NCBI GenBank assembly: GCA_039513195.1
Contig: JBCCRM010000025.1
Coordinates: 1 to 64,000 of the forward strand
Source of the DNA: Thermohalobaculum sp039513195
GTDB taxonomy: Bacteria; Pseudomonadota; Alphaproteobacteria; Rhodobacterales; Rhodobacteraceae
Length of the DNA: 64,000 nucleotides
Reading direction: 5' to 3'
Below the pieces are notes generated by a model. That model did not search any database and was not told the DNA's origin. It was given only the letters and a program-made list of their open reading frames with translations. Position 1 is the first letter of the stretch; the number at the start of each line of letters is the position of its first letter. Positions 17,726-25,551 of the stretch are shown here, piece by piece. A program made the translations under genes and the position numbers.

Positions 17726-18853
17726 TTACTCCGCCGCCTGCGGCCCGCGTTCGGACTGGCGTCGGGAGCTCAGGCGCAAGCGGCGCCCAAGATCGCCGAG
17801 CCCGCCCAGCACCCCGCGTGGCAGGAACAGTGTCACCAGCACGAAGAGCGCGCCGAGGACGAAGATCCAGATTTCCGGGAACCAGCCGGTGAAGAGGGTC
17901 TTTGCGCCGTTAACCAGCACTGCACCAACCACTGCGCCGGTCAGGAAACCCCGCCCGCCGACTGCAACCCAGATCACGATCTCGATCGAGTTGGCCGGGC
18001 TGAACTCGCCCGGGTTGATGATGCCGACCTGCGGCACGTAAAGCGCCCCGGCGATGCCGGCCAACATTGCCGAAAGGGTAAAAACGAAGAGCTTGTAGCC
18101 CTCGACCCGATAGCCGAGAAACCGCGCGCGCGCTTCCGCATCCCGGACGCTGACCAGCACCTTTCCGAGGCGCGAGACCGTGACCCAGCGACAGAGCAAA
18201 TAGCCGAGCGCCAGTGCCGCGGCCGAGGCAATAAAGAGCCCGGCACGGGTCTCGTCCGCTCTCAGGTCGAAGCCCAGCAAATCCTTAAAGTCCGTCAGCC
18301 CGTTGTTGCCACCGAAGCCCATATCGTTCCGAAAGAAGGCGAGCATCAGTGCATAGGTCATCGCCTGCGTAATGATCGACAGATATACCCCCGTCACCCG
18401 CGACCGGAAGGCGAGCCAGCCGAATACGAAGGCCAACAAGCCCGGGACCGCCACCACCATCAGGCAGGCAAACCAGAACATGTCGAAGCCGTACCAGAAC
18501 CACGGCAACTCCTGCCAATTCAGGAACACCATGAAATCTGGCAGCACTGGGTCGCCATAGACCCCGCGCGGCCCGATCTCGCGCATGAGATGCATGCCCA
18601 TGGCATATCCGCCAAGGGCGAAAAACGCGCCGTGGCCCAGGGACAGAATTCCACAATATCCCCAAATCAGATCGACCGAGAGGGCGAGCAGGGCATAGCA
18701 GAGATATTTGCCGAAGAGCGCGACGGCGAAGGATGGTAGATAGGCGCCGGACCCTGGCTCGAAGGCGAGGTTCATCACCGGCACCGCCACCGTGATCAAA
18801 AACAGCACCGCGAGGAACAGTACGGTCCGCCGGTCGAAGACCTGCGTCAGCAT
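17726..18853 (-). CDS. urtC: Urea ABC transporter permease UrtC
   Basis: A 375-residue inner-membrane permease of the LivM family with around ten hydrophobic segments and the cytoplasmic coupling region EARARFLGYRVEGYKLFVFT near residue 240. Urea-type features include ALSVDLIWGYCGILSLGHGA near residue 60. It forms the channel with UrtB. It is preceded, unusually, by an NTF2-like gene that separates it from urtB. Confidence 0.93.
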   Translation of the reverse strand: MLTQVFDRRTVLFLAVLFLITVAVPVMNLAFEPGSGAYLPSFAVALFGKYLCYALLALSVDLIWGYCGILSLGHGAFFALGGYAMGMHLMREIGPRGVYGDPVLPDFMVFLNWQELPWFWYGFDMFWFACLMVVAVPGLLAFVFGWLAFRSRVTGVYLSIITQAMTYALMLAFFRNDMGFGGNNGLTDFKDLLGFDLRADETRAGLFIASAAALALGYLLCRWVTVSRLGKVLVSVRDAEARARFLGYRVEGYKLFVFTLSAMLAGIAGALYVPQVGIINPGEFSPANSIEIVIWVAVGGRGFLTGAVVGAVLVNGAKTLFTGWFPEIWIFVLGALFVLVTLFLPRGVLGGLGDLGRRLRLSSRRQSERGPQAAE

Positions 18854-18878
18854 CCGGCGGCCTCGTTCATCGCAGCCG

Positions 18879-19283
18879 TCATCCGGTGACCTGCTCCATC
18901 CATTCTCGGAGATTGTAGTAGGTGGTCACCCGCGTGATCAGCCTGTCAGAGAGCGCGAAGAACGTTCCGGCCGGTAGGGTGTAGGTTTGACCCGTCGCCT
19001 CCGGCAGTCCCTCATCCGTCGCCCGATAGGTGCCGTTGACGGTGAACTCCGCCGCGGCTCTCGTGCCTGTCGGTTCGATCATGACGGTGATGTCGGTCAG
19101 ACGCTCGACATAACAGCGATCCATATGCTTGCAGAACGCCGCGAAGGCCTGTTTGCCATGGCGCGGTGCGCCCTGGTTGACGTCGTGGCGTACATCGTCG
19201 GACAGGCAGGCCAGCATCCCGGGCACGTCGTCGGCATTGAAGGCCGCGTAGTAGCGGCGGATCAGCGTCTCGGTATCGGTCAT
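18879..19283 (-). CDS. NTF2/SnoaL-like protein (ketosteroid-isomerase-related) within the urt operon
   Basis: From ATG 19283 a 134-residue cone-fold protein of the NTF2 superfamily: LIRRYYAAFNADDVPGMLAC, GKQAFAAFCKHMDRCYVERL, then GTYRATDEGLPEATGQTY and a C-terminal RVTTYYNLREWMEQV. Related proteins annotated ketosteroid isomerase-related are recurrently found between urtB and urtC in alphaproteobacteria. No catalytic role in urea use is known. An earlier in-frame start at 19364 would add a low-complexity Ala/Pro extension and is less likely. Confidence 0.75.
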   Translation of the reverse strand: MTDTETLIRRYYAAFNADDVPGMLACLSDDVRHDVNQGAPRHGKQAFAAFCKHMDRCYVERLTDITVMIEPTGTRAAAEFTVNGTYRATDEGLPEATGQTYTLPAGTFFALSDRLITRVTTYYNLREWMEQVTG

Positions 19284-19365
19284 CGCAGGGCCCCCGCTCT
19301 CGGATGCCTCCGCATAGGCTGGCGCCATGCCCAGCGGCAAGGGGGCAGGGGCTGCTGCGGTCATC

Positions 19366-20961
19366 TCAGCTCTCCACCGCCCGGCCTTTCAGCGCGAAGA
19401 GACCGCGCGGCCGGCGCTGGATGAAGAGGATGATGAAGACCAACACCAAGACTTTGCCGAGCACGGCGCCGGCATAGGGCTCCAGGAATTTGTTGATGAT
19501 GCCCAGGCTAAACGCGCCGGCCAGTGCACCCCAAAGATTGCCGACCCCGCCAAAGACCACCACCATGAAGCTATCGACGATGTAACTCTGTCCCAGATTG
19601 GGGGAAACATTGTCGATCTGGCTTAGCGCCACGCCGGCGAGCCCCGCCACGCCAGCGCCCAGCCCGAAGGTCAGCGCATCGACCCAGCTCGAGCGGATGC
19701 CCATTGTCTCTGCCATCCGGCGGTTCTGGGTCACCGCGCGCATCTGCAACCCGGCGGGCGTGCGGTTCAGGATCAGCATCAGCGCCGCAAAGACAGCCAG
19801 CGCAAAGAGCAGGATCCAAAGCCGGTTGTAGGTGATGGTGAGCTGACCCAGTTCGAACGCGCCGGACATCCAGTCCGGGTTGCCGACCTCTTTGTTGGTA
19901 GGGCCGAAGATCGTCCGCACCGTCTGCTGCAGGATCAGGCTGATCCCCCAGGTGGCCAGCAGTGTCTCTAGCGCACGACCGTAGAGGTATCGGCAAACGC
20001 CTCGCTCGATCAGCACGCCGATCCCGCCAGAGACGAGGAAGGCCAGCGGCAGCGCGATGGCCAGGGAAAAGCCGAACAGCTCCGGCGCCGTGTTGCGGAT
20101 CACCTCCTGCACCGCGAAGGTCGTGTAGGCACCCAGCATCACCAGCTCGCCATGGGCCATGTTGATGACCCCCATAACGCCGAACGAGATTGCGAGACCG
20201 ATGGCCGCGAGCATCAAGACCGACCCGAGCGAGAGCCCCTGCCAGATGCTCTGTCCGATCCCCCAGAGCGCGCGGATCCTTTCGACCTGCTCCAACGCTT
20301 CGGACGCCGCGGCGGCGATCTCCGGCACGTCGCTGCGGCTGGCAGCCGTGATGATCGATAGCGCCTCGGCATCGCCACGCTGCGCCAAATGCTCGATGGC
20401 CGCGACTTTCTGGGCGGGATCGCGGCCCGAATTCATGACTGCTGCCGCCCGGGCATCCAGGAAGGCCGACCGAACCTCCGCGTCCTGTTCCTCTTCCAGC
20501 GCGGCGTCCAGCGCCTCGATCTGCTCTGGATCGCCGGTCTTCAGGATCGAGGCCGCTGCCTCCATTCGCCGGGACCGGTCGGGGCTCCGCAATGTCATCG
20601 TGCCGAGTGCAGCGGCTATGGTTCGGCGCAGGCTATTGTTGACCCTGACTTTTCTGCCGTCGCGCCTGCCGATCTCCCCAATTTCGTCGCCGGTCAGCGC
20701 GTCATAGGCGACCCGTTTGCGGCCCTGCGTCTCCACGCGAACAACGCGCCCATCGGATTTCAGCGCCTGCAGATCCCCCGACGCGAGCGCCTCCAACACC
20801 GCCACTGCGCGCGGATCGCCGGTCGCCGCGATTTCCGATACCACCTCGGCGCGCTGCTTAAACTTCCCTTCCGGCAGCTTTGCGACAAGCTCCTCCAGCG
20901 ATGCCGCTTGGGCGGGCACCGAGAGCAGTAAGCAAAGAACCGTCAGAAGACGCAGAAGCAT
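19366..20961 (-). CDS. urtB: Urea ABC transporter permease UrtB
   Basis: A 531-residue protein: signal peptide (LLRLLTVLCLLLSVPAQA), a periplasmic helical region of about 200 residues with HEAT-like repeats (QRAEVVSEIAATGDPRAVAV), then the LivH-type permease (from about 225, GQSIWQGLSLGSVLMLAAIG) with GVMGVINMAHGELVMLGAYT and AVTQNRRMAETMG. The long N-terminal extension is normal for UrtB. With UrtC it forms the urea channel. Confidence 0.95.
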   Translation of the reverse strand: MLLRLLTVLCLLLSVPAQAASLEELVAKLPEGKFKQRAEVVSEIAATGDPRAVAVLEALASGDLQALKSDGRVVRVETQGRKRVAYDALTGDEIGEIGRRDGRKVRVNNSLRRTIAAALGTMTLRSPDRSRRMEAAASILKTGDPEQIEALDAALEEEQDAEVRSAFLDARAAAVMNSGRDPAQKVAAIEHLAQRGDAEALSIITAASRSDVPEIAAAASEALEQVERIRALWGIGQSIWQGLSLGSVLMLAAIGLAISFGVMGVINMAHGELVMLGAYTTFAVQEVIRNTAPELFGFSLAIALPLAFLVSGGIGVLIERGVCRYLYGRALETLLATWGISLILQQTVRTIFGPTNKEVGNPDWMSGAFELGQLTITYNRLWILLFALAVFAALMLILNRTPAGLQMRAVTQNRRMAETMGIRSSWVDALTFGLGAGVAGLAGVALSQIDNVSPNLGQSYIVDSFMVVVFGGVGNLWGALAGAFSLGIINKFLEPYAGAVLGKVLVLVFIILFIQRRPRGLFALKGRAVES

Positions 20962-20996
20962 CGGTCAATCCGGGGGCAAATATCGCAAAAGGGCAT

Positions 20997-21021
20997 ACCC
21001 TCCCCCGCCCTGGGGGAGGGT
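20997..21021. terminator. Strong hairpin between urtA and urtB
   Basis: A perfect 10-bp stem (ACCCTCCCCC / GGGGGAGGGT) with a 5-base loop in the 80-base gap after urtA. On the transcribed strand it is followed by TATGCCCTTTT, a weak T-tract. Such hairpins behind binding-protein genes usually stop most transcripts or protect the urtA message, giving more binding protein than permease. Confidence 0.5.
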
Positions 21022-21041
21022 CAGGCTGGGGGTCGTCAAGC

Positions 21042-22328
21042 TCAGTAGCCCTTGCCACCGCACTGATTGGTGTCGGTGTTATAGTTACCGCAGCTCAGCG
21101 GCGCCCGCCAATCAGAGATCAAGGGCTTCGAGTCCGGCAGGAAATCTGACCAAGCATCGCCAACCACCAGGCCGGAGGTCTCCCAAACCGTTTCGAACTG
21201 TCCGTCCTCCTGGATCTCGCCGACCAGTACCGGTTTGGTGATGTGGTGGTTGGGCATCATCGCGGAATAGCCGCCGGTCAAGTTGGGAACGGAAACACCA
21301 ACGATGGCGTCGATGACCGCATCGGGATCGGTCGTCCCGGCCTTCTCGACCGCCTTCACCCACATGTTGAAGCCGATGAAATGTGCCTCCATCGGGTCGT
21401 TGGTCACACGCTCCTCATCGCCAATAAACTCGTGCCACGCCTCGATGAACTCATCATTGATGTCCGCTTCTGCCGACATGAAGTAATTCCAGGCGGCCAG
21501 GTGCCCGACCAGCGGCTCGGTGTCGAGGCCGGCTAGTTCTTCTTCACCCACCGAGAAGGCGACGACTGGGATGTCTTCGGCCTTAATGCCTTGGTTTGCG
21601 AGCTCCTTGTAGAAGGGCACATTGGCATCGCCGTTGATCGTCGAGACCACGGCTGTCTTCTTGCCTGCAGACCCAAACTCCTTGATGCTGGAGACGATGG
21701 TCTGCCAATCGGAATGACCGAAGGGCGTGTAGTTAATCATGATGTCTTCCTCGGCCACGCCGAGCGACTTCAGGTACGCCTCGAGAATTTTGTTGGTCGT
21801 GCGCGGGTAGACATAGTCGGTGCCCGCCAGCACCCAGCGCTCCACCTCTTCCTCGTTCAACAGATAATCGACCGCCGGAATCGCCTGTTGGTTCGGCGCG
21901 GCCCCCGTGTAAAAGACGTTTCTTTGGCTTTCTTCACCCTCGTACTGCACAGGATAGAAGAGGAGCGAGTTCAACTCGTCGAACACCGGCAGCACCGACT
22001 TCCGGCTCACCGACGTCCAGGCACCGAATACGGCAGCGACACCGTTAACTTCAATCAACTCCCGGGCTTTCTCGGCGAAAAGCGGCCAGTCGGAGGCCGG
22101 ATCGACCACCACTGGCTCAAGTGTCTTGCCGAGCAATCCGCCTTTTTCGTTCTGCTGTTCGATCAGCATCAGCATCACGTCTTTCAGCGTCGTTTCAGAA
22201 ATCGCCATTGTGCCAGAGAGCGAATGAAGGACGCCGACCTTGATGGTCTCGTCCTCGGCCCGCGCGGCACCCGCGGTGAGTATTCCGGCGACGGCGAGAC
22301 CCAGCAGCGCTTTATCGAATATTTTCAT
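21042..22328 (-). CDS. urtA: Urea ABC transporter substrate-binding protein UrtA
   Basis: A 428-residue periplasmic protein with a signal peptide (cleavage after GAARA) and the type I periplasmic-binding fold of the LivJ/AmiC group. UrtA-type blocks: IKVGVLHSLSGTMAISE, VVDPASDWPLFAEKA, FGAWTSVSRKSVLPVF, FYPVQYEGEESQ and the C-terminal disulfide pair CGNYNTDTNQC. First gene of the urt operon. A weak GG-N10-GC (sigma-54-like) element lies 128-155 bases upstream. Confidence 0.95.
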   Translation of the reverse strand: MKIFDKALLGLAVAGILTAGAARAEDETIKVGVLHSLSGTMAISETTLKDVMLMLIEQQNEKGGLLGKTLEPVVVDPASDWPLFAEKARELIEVNGVAAVFGAWTSVSRKSVLPVFDELNSLLFYPVQYEGEESQRNVFYTGAAPNQQAIPAVDYLLNEEEVERWVLAGTDYVYPRTTNKILEAYLKSLGVAEEDIMINYTPFGHSDWQTIVSSIKEFGSAGKKTAVVSTINGDANVPFYKELANQGIKAEDIPVVAFSVGEEELAGLDTEPLVGHLAAWNYFMSAEADINDEFIEAWHEFIGDEERVTNDPMEAHFIGFNMWVKAVEKAGTTDPDAVIDAIVGVSVPNLTGGYSAMMPNHHITKPVLVGEIQEDGQFETVWETSGLVVGDAWSDFLPDSKPLISDWRAPLSCGNYNTDTNQCGGKGY

Positions 22329-22727
22329 AATTTCTCCTCTTCCGGCCGCCAGCGCCCACGCTGCGCGCTCGGGCTTAGCCTCGGCTGCCGGTTGCGTCCC
22401 CTACGGTTATCTCCGCGCGGCCGGAGCTTGTCCGGTCACGCCCGCGCGATGGCGGATGAACCTCGTTGCTCATTGCGCGCCACTGCATCTTCAAAGAGAG
22501 GCTGTGATGCTTGAATGGCAAGCAAAAAGTTTACGCTTTGCGCAGTCGGCTGTCTTTGGCCACGTTCAGTGCAAATACGATATGAGATTGCATATTTCTT
22601 AGCCATTTCTGTCCTTGGAGCGCCTGGTCAGACGATGCCGGTTGTCGAATCCGCCGGGGCATGCAGTTTGTCAAAGAGAGAAGGCAAAGCCTCGGTGGGG
22701 ACGGGTGTGACACGGATCGACCTCTCT
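22329..22727. other. Divergent promoter region between urtA and ureD
   Basis: Both operons should start here. On the minus strand TGGCGCG-N4-GAGC (plus positions 22467-22482) keeps the GG-N10-GC spacing of a sigma-54 promoter for urtA but departs at three bases from consensus. An AT-richer stretch (22495-22620) may hold the ureD promoter. A small open frame in phase with ureD runs through it, but it looks non-coding. Confidence 0.3.
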
Positions 22728-23561
22728 ATGGCGGATGTGGCAGCGAAGGCTCCCCTCGGCTGTCCGCATCCTCGCGCCCGGGGGGGCGTGCAACTCCAGG
22801 CGGCGCTGCGGGGCGGTCGGTCAGCGCTGACGCATCTCCGCCATGAGGGGTGTTGCCGGGCGCTTTTTCCGCGGCACCCAGGCGCAGCGCTGGAGGCGGT
22901 GGTCCTCAACACGGCGGGCGGTTTGACCGGTGGCGACGCGATCGGCCATCGGGTGCGGGCTGCCGCAGGCGCGACCATCACGTTAGCCACCCAAACCGCC
23001 GAGCGCGCCTATCGCGCCCTGCCCGGGACTTTTGCCAAGGCCGATCTTCAACTCAACGCCGATCCGGGCGCGCGGATCGATTGGTTGGCGCAGGAGACGA
23101 TCCTGTTCGACGGCGCCTCGCTGCGCCGGCGGATCGAAGCGGATCTAGCCGAGGATGCACGTCTTCTGTTAGTCGAACCGCTGGTGTTTGGCCGGGCGGC
23201 GATGGGGGAGCGGGTGGAGACAGTCTCGCTTACCGATCAATGGCGCATCCGTCGGGAAGGCGCCTTGATCTATGCCGACGCGCTGCGTCTGACCGGAGAT
23301 GCGGAAGCTGCTCTGAACAGCACGGGCATCGCAGACGGTGCCCGCGCCATGGCGACCGTTCTGATGATCGCGCCAGATGCAGACAGGCTTTATGCTGGCG
23401 TGCTGCCGTTGTTACCGGAAACTGCGGGTGCCAGCCTTATCCGGCCCGGGGTCCTGTTGTTGCGGCTGCTCGCTACCGATGGCTACATACTCCGGCGCGC
23501 GCTTTTGCCCTTGATTACGGCGCTCCGCGGCGCCCCGATGCCGAAGGTTTGGAACATCTGA
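22728..23561 (+). CDS. ureD: Urease accessory protein UreD
   Basis: UreD (UreH) holds the urease apoenzyme together with UreF and UreG for nickel loading. From ATG 22728 it has about 277 residues with GCCRALFPRHPGAALEAVVL, NTAGGLTGGD (the family hallmark), ATQTAERAYR, DWLAQETILFDGASLRR and the C-terminal VWNI. The in-frame ATG at 22635 would add 31 residues not typical of the family; neither start has a strong ribosome-binding site. First gene of the urease operon, 1 base before ureA. Confidence 0.9.
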   Translation: MADVAAKAPLGCPHPRARGGVQLQAALRGGRSALTHLRHEGCCRALFPRHPGAALEAVVLNTAGGLTGGDAIGHRVRAAAGATITLATQTAERAYRALPGTFAKADLQLNADPGARIDWLAQETILFDGASLRRRIEADLAEDARLLLVEPLVFGRAAMGERVETVSLTDQWRIRREGALIYADALRLTGDAEAALNSTGIADGARAMATVLMIAPDADRLYAGVLPLLPETAGASLIRPGVLLLRLLATDGYILRRALLPLITALRGAPMPKVWNI

Positions 23562-23562
23562 A

Positions 23563-23865
23563 ATGCAACTGTCCCCCCGCGAGAAAGACAAACTTCTGAT
23601 CTCGGTCGCCGCACAGGTGGCGCGGGGCCGCTTAGCCCGCGGCGTAAAGCTGAATTACCCAGAGGCAGTGGCACTGATCAGCGATTTCGTGGTCGAAGGC
23701 GCGCGTGACGGCCGCTCGGTCGCCGATCTGATGGAGGCCGGCGGCGAGGTCGTGACGGCCGATCAGTGCATGGAGGGTATCCCGGATCTGATCCACGAGG
23801 TGCAGGTTGAGGCTACCTTTCCCGATGGCACGAAATTGGTCACCGTGCACAATCCGATCCGATGA
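23563..23865 (+). CDS. ureA: Urease gamma subunit
   Basis: The 100-residue gamma subunit of the (alpha-beta-gamma)3 urease. It is full length with the typical start MQLSPREKDKLLI, then LNYPEAVALISDFVVEGARD and the end FPDGTKLVTVHNPIR. It contacts the active-site flap but carries no nickel ligand. Confidence 0.97.
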   Translation: MQLSPREKDKLLISVAAQVARGRLARGVKLNYPEAVALISDFVVEGARDGRSVADLMEAGGEVVTADQCMEGIPDLIHEVQVEATFPDGTKLVTVHNPIR

Positions 23866-23875
23866 GGACACTGCA

Positions 23876-23959
23876 ATGCGCTTCTTCCTGAAGACCCAAA
23901 CATTCCACCGCGCACTGTTTCAGGCCAGGCCGCTCCTCGTGTCCGGAGGCAGCTCATGA
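23876..23959 (+). CDS. 27-codon ORF between ureA and ureB
   Basis: ATG at 23876, 10 bases after ureA, encodes 27 residues (MRFFLKTQTFHRALFQARPL, ending LVSGGSS) and its TGA overlaps the ureB ATG (ATGA). It fills the whole gap and keeps the operon's coupled-translation pattern. It may be a real small protein, a leader used only for coupling, or chance. Confidence 0.35.
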   Translation: MRFFLKTQTFHRALFQARPLLVSGGSS

Positions 23960-24261
23960 TTCCGGGTGAGGTCATTTGTGCGGAGGGAGAGATCCTATTG
24001 AACGAGGGGCGCGAGCCGATCACGCTGATGGTCGCCAACACCGGCGACCGGCCGGTACAGGTGGGCAGCCACTACCATTTCGCCGAAGCCAATAGCGGCC
24101 TCGATTTCGACCGGGCGGCGGCCCGCGGCATGCGTCTCGATATCCCTGCCGGCACGGCAGTGCGTTTCGAACCAGGTCAGCGCCGAGAGGTGCAACTGAT
24201 CCCGTTCGCGGGCCGGCGGCACGTCTTCGGGTTCAACCAACAGATCCAGGGCCCCCTCTGA
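23956..24261 (+). CDS. ureB: Urease beta subunit
   Basis: The 101-residue beta subunit, MIPGEVICAEGEILLNEGRE, then NTGDRPVQVGSHYHFAEANS and LDIPAGTAVRFEPGQ..VQLIPFAGRRHVFGF. Full length. The ATG overlaps the stop of the 27-codon ORF. It joins UreA and UreC in the trimeric enzyme. Confidence 0.97.
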   Translation: MIPGEVICAEGEILLNEGREPITLMVANTGDRPVQVGSHYHFAEANSGLDFDRAAARGMRLDIPAGTAVRFEPGQRREVQLIPFAGRRHVFGFNQQIQGPL

Positions 24262-24287
24262 CGGGGTTCAAAAGCGGGGAGAAGCTC

Positions 24288-25106
24288 ATGTGCGATTTCT
24301 GCGTCACCCAAGCCGTGAAGGAGCGTATGTTGTCTCGCCGCGACCTGTTCAAAGCGGCGCCTATGGCACTTGCGGCGGGGACTGCGACGGTGATGGCGGC
24401 ACCGCCAAGCCTCGCGAGCGGGCATGCCCAGGTGGTCGACTTGACCCATCCCGTCTCGCCCGAGTTCCCGACATATTTTGGCACACCGGGGATCGAGATC
24501 GATCCCGAGTTCAACTTCGCCGACGATGGCTTCAACGTGAATATGTTGCGAGTGAGGGAGCATACGGGCACGCATATCGACGCCCCGCTGCACTTCTCGG
24601 CCGATGGCCAAGCGGTCGGCGAGATCCCGGTCGCCAACCTCGTTTGCCCGCTCTGCGTCGTCCATATTCACGAGAAGGCTGCCGATGATGCCGATGCGGT
24701 TGTGACGCCCGACGACCTTGCGGCCTGGATTGCGAAGAACGGCCCGATCCCGGACGGGGCCTGCGTTGCCTTCCACTCGGGGTGGGAGGAGCATATCGGC
24801 ACGCCCAAATACCGCGGTGCCGATGATGCGGGGGTGCAGCATTATCCGGGCTTCCATCTGGAGGCGGCACAGATGCTGATGGAGGAAACCGGCGCCATTG
24901 GCCTTGCCGCTGACACGCTGTCGGTCGACATCGGTGCCTCGACCACTTTCGATACCCATTACGCCTGGCTGCCCACCAACCGCTGGGCGTTGGAGAATGT
25001 CGCGAACCTCGCCGAGGTTCCAGAGGCGGGCGCGACCCTGATCGTCGGGGCGCCCACCCATGCAGGCGGCTCCGGCGGTCCGGCGCGGATCCTGGCCCTT
25101 GTCTGA
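24288..25106 (+). CDS. Tat-exported cyclase-family (kynurenine formamidase-like) hydrolase
   Basis: 272 residues. A cytoplasmic opener MCDFC precedes a twin-arginine signal (SRRDLFKAAPMALAAGTA), so the mature enzyme is periplasmic. It has the Mn/Zn cyclase motif HTGTHIDAPLHF, the usual VDLTHPVSPEFPTY start and GAPTHAGGSGGPARI near the end. The fold includes arylformamidase, isatin hydrolase and related amidohydrolases that open cyclic or N-formyl amides. Its place between ureB and ureC suggests it releases a urea-yielding or related substrate outside the cytoplasm, but the substrate is unknown. Confidence 0.85.
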   Translation: MCDFCVTQAVKERMLSRRDLFKAAPMALAAGTATVMAAPPSLASGHAQVVDLTHPVSPEFPTYFGTPGIEIDPEFNFADDGFNVNMLRVREHTGTHIDAPLHFSADGQAVGEIPVANLVCPLCVVHIHEKAADDADAVVTPDDLAAWIAKNGPIPDGACVAFHSGWEEHIGTPKYRGADDAGVQHYPGFHLEAAQMLMEETGAIGLAADTLSVDIGASTTFDTHYAWLPTNRWALENVANLAEVPEAGATLIVGAPTHAGGSGGPARILALV

Positions 25107-25503
25107 ACTGCCCCGCGCAAACCGGCTGATAGGCCTGGCGATGTTGCCCCTGCTAGCTCTCGCCGGTTGCGCTGATGACGAGGAGGAGACCGAGTTGCCT
25201 CCAGCGCCCTCGGTCTTCGCCCCCCTCACGGATGGCCAGACGTTTCGCGAAACCGTTGTCGGCAAGGATCTGCTCTTCAACAGTGGTGTGATGGTGCTCA
25301 ACGCCGATGGCAGCTTCGGGGGCAATTTCGATGGCGATGTCCCGACCGGGCAGTGGTTCTGGCAGGACGGTACCTTTTGCCGGGAACTCACCATCGGAAC
25401 CCGGCGGTTCGAGCGGGAATGCCAGCGCATCCTGCTTAAGGACGACCGCGTGCAATTCGTCCGGGAGGACGGATCCCTTTCCTCCGTGGCCACGATCCAG
25501 TGA
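25099..25503 (+). CDS. Small lipoprotein within the urease operon
   Basis: About 134 residues. A lipobox (LALAGC) follows a short signal segment, then an acidic linker (DDEEETELPPAPS) and a beta-rich domain (DGSFGGNFDGDVPTGQWFWQ, with two Cys further on). I chose the TTG at 25099, overlapping the cyclase stop, because it gives a positively charged signal start; ATG 25141 would leave almost no n-region. Unknown family; likely an outer-membrane lipoprotein working with the exported cyclase. Confidence 0.65.
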   Translation: MSELPRANRLIGLAMLPLLALAGCADDEEETELPPAPSVFAPLTDGQTFRETVVGKDLLFNSGVMVLNADGSFGGNFDGDVPTGQWFWQDGTFCRELTIGTRRFERECQRILLKDDRVQFVREDGSLSSVATIQ

Positions 25504-25551
25504 GCCGCAGCTTCTCCCCAGGCCCCGAAGGCCCCGCCTAAGGAACGCGCC

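Noticed and set aside
22635..22727. The upstream ATG as the start of ureD.
   Set aside because: It adds 31 residues not typical of UreD and has no better ribosome-binding site, so 22728 was preferred.
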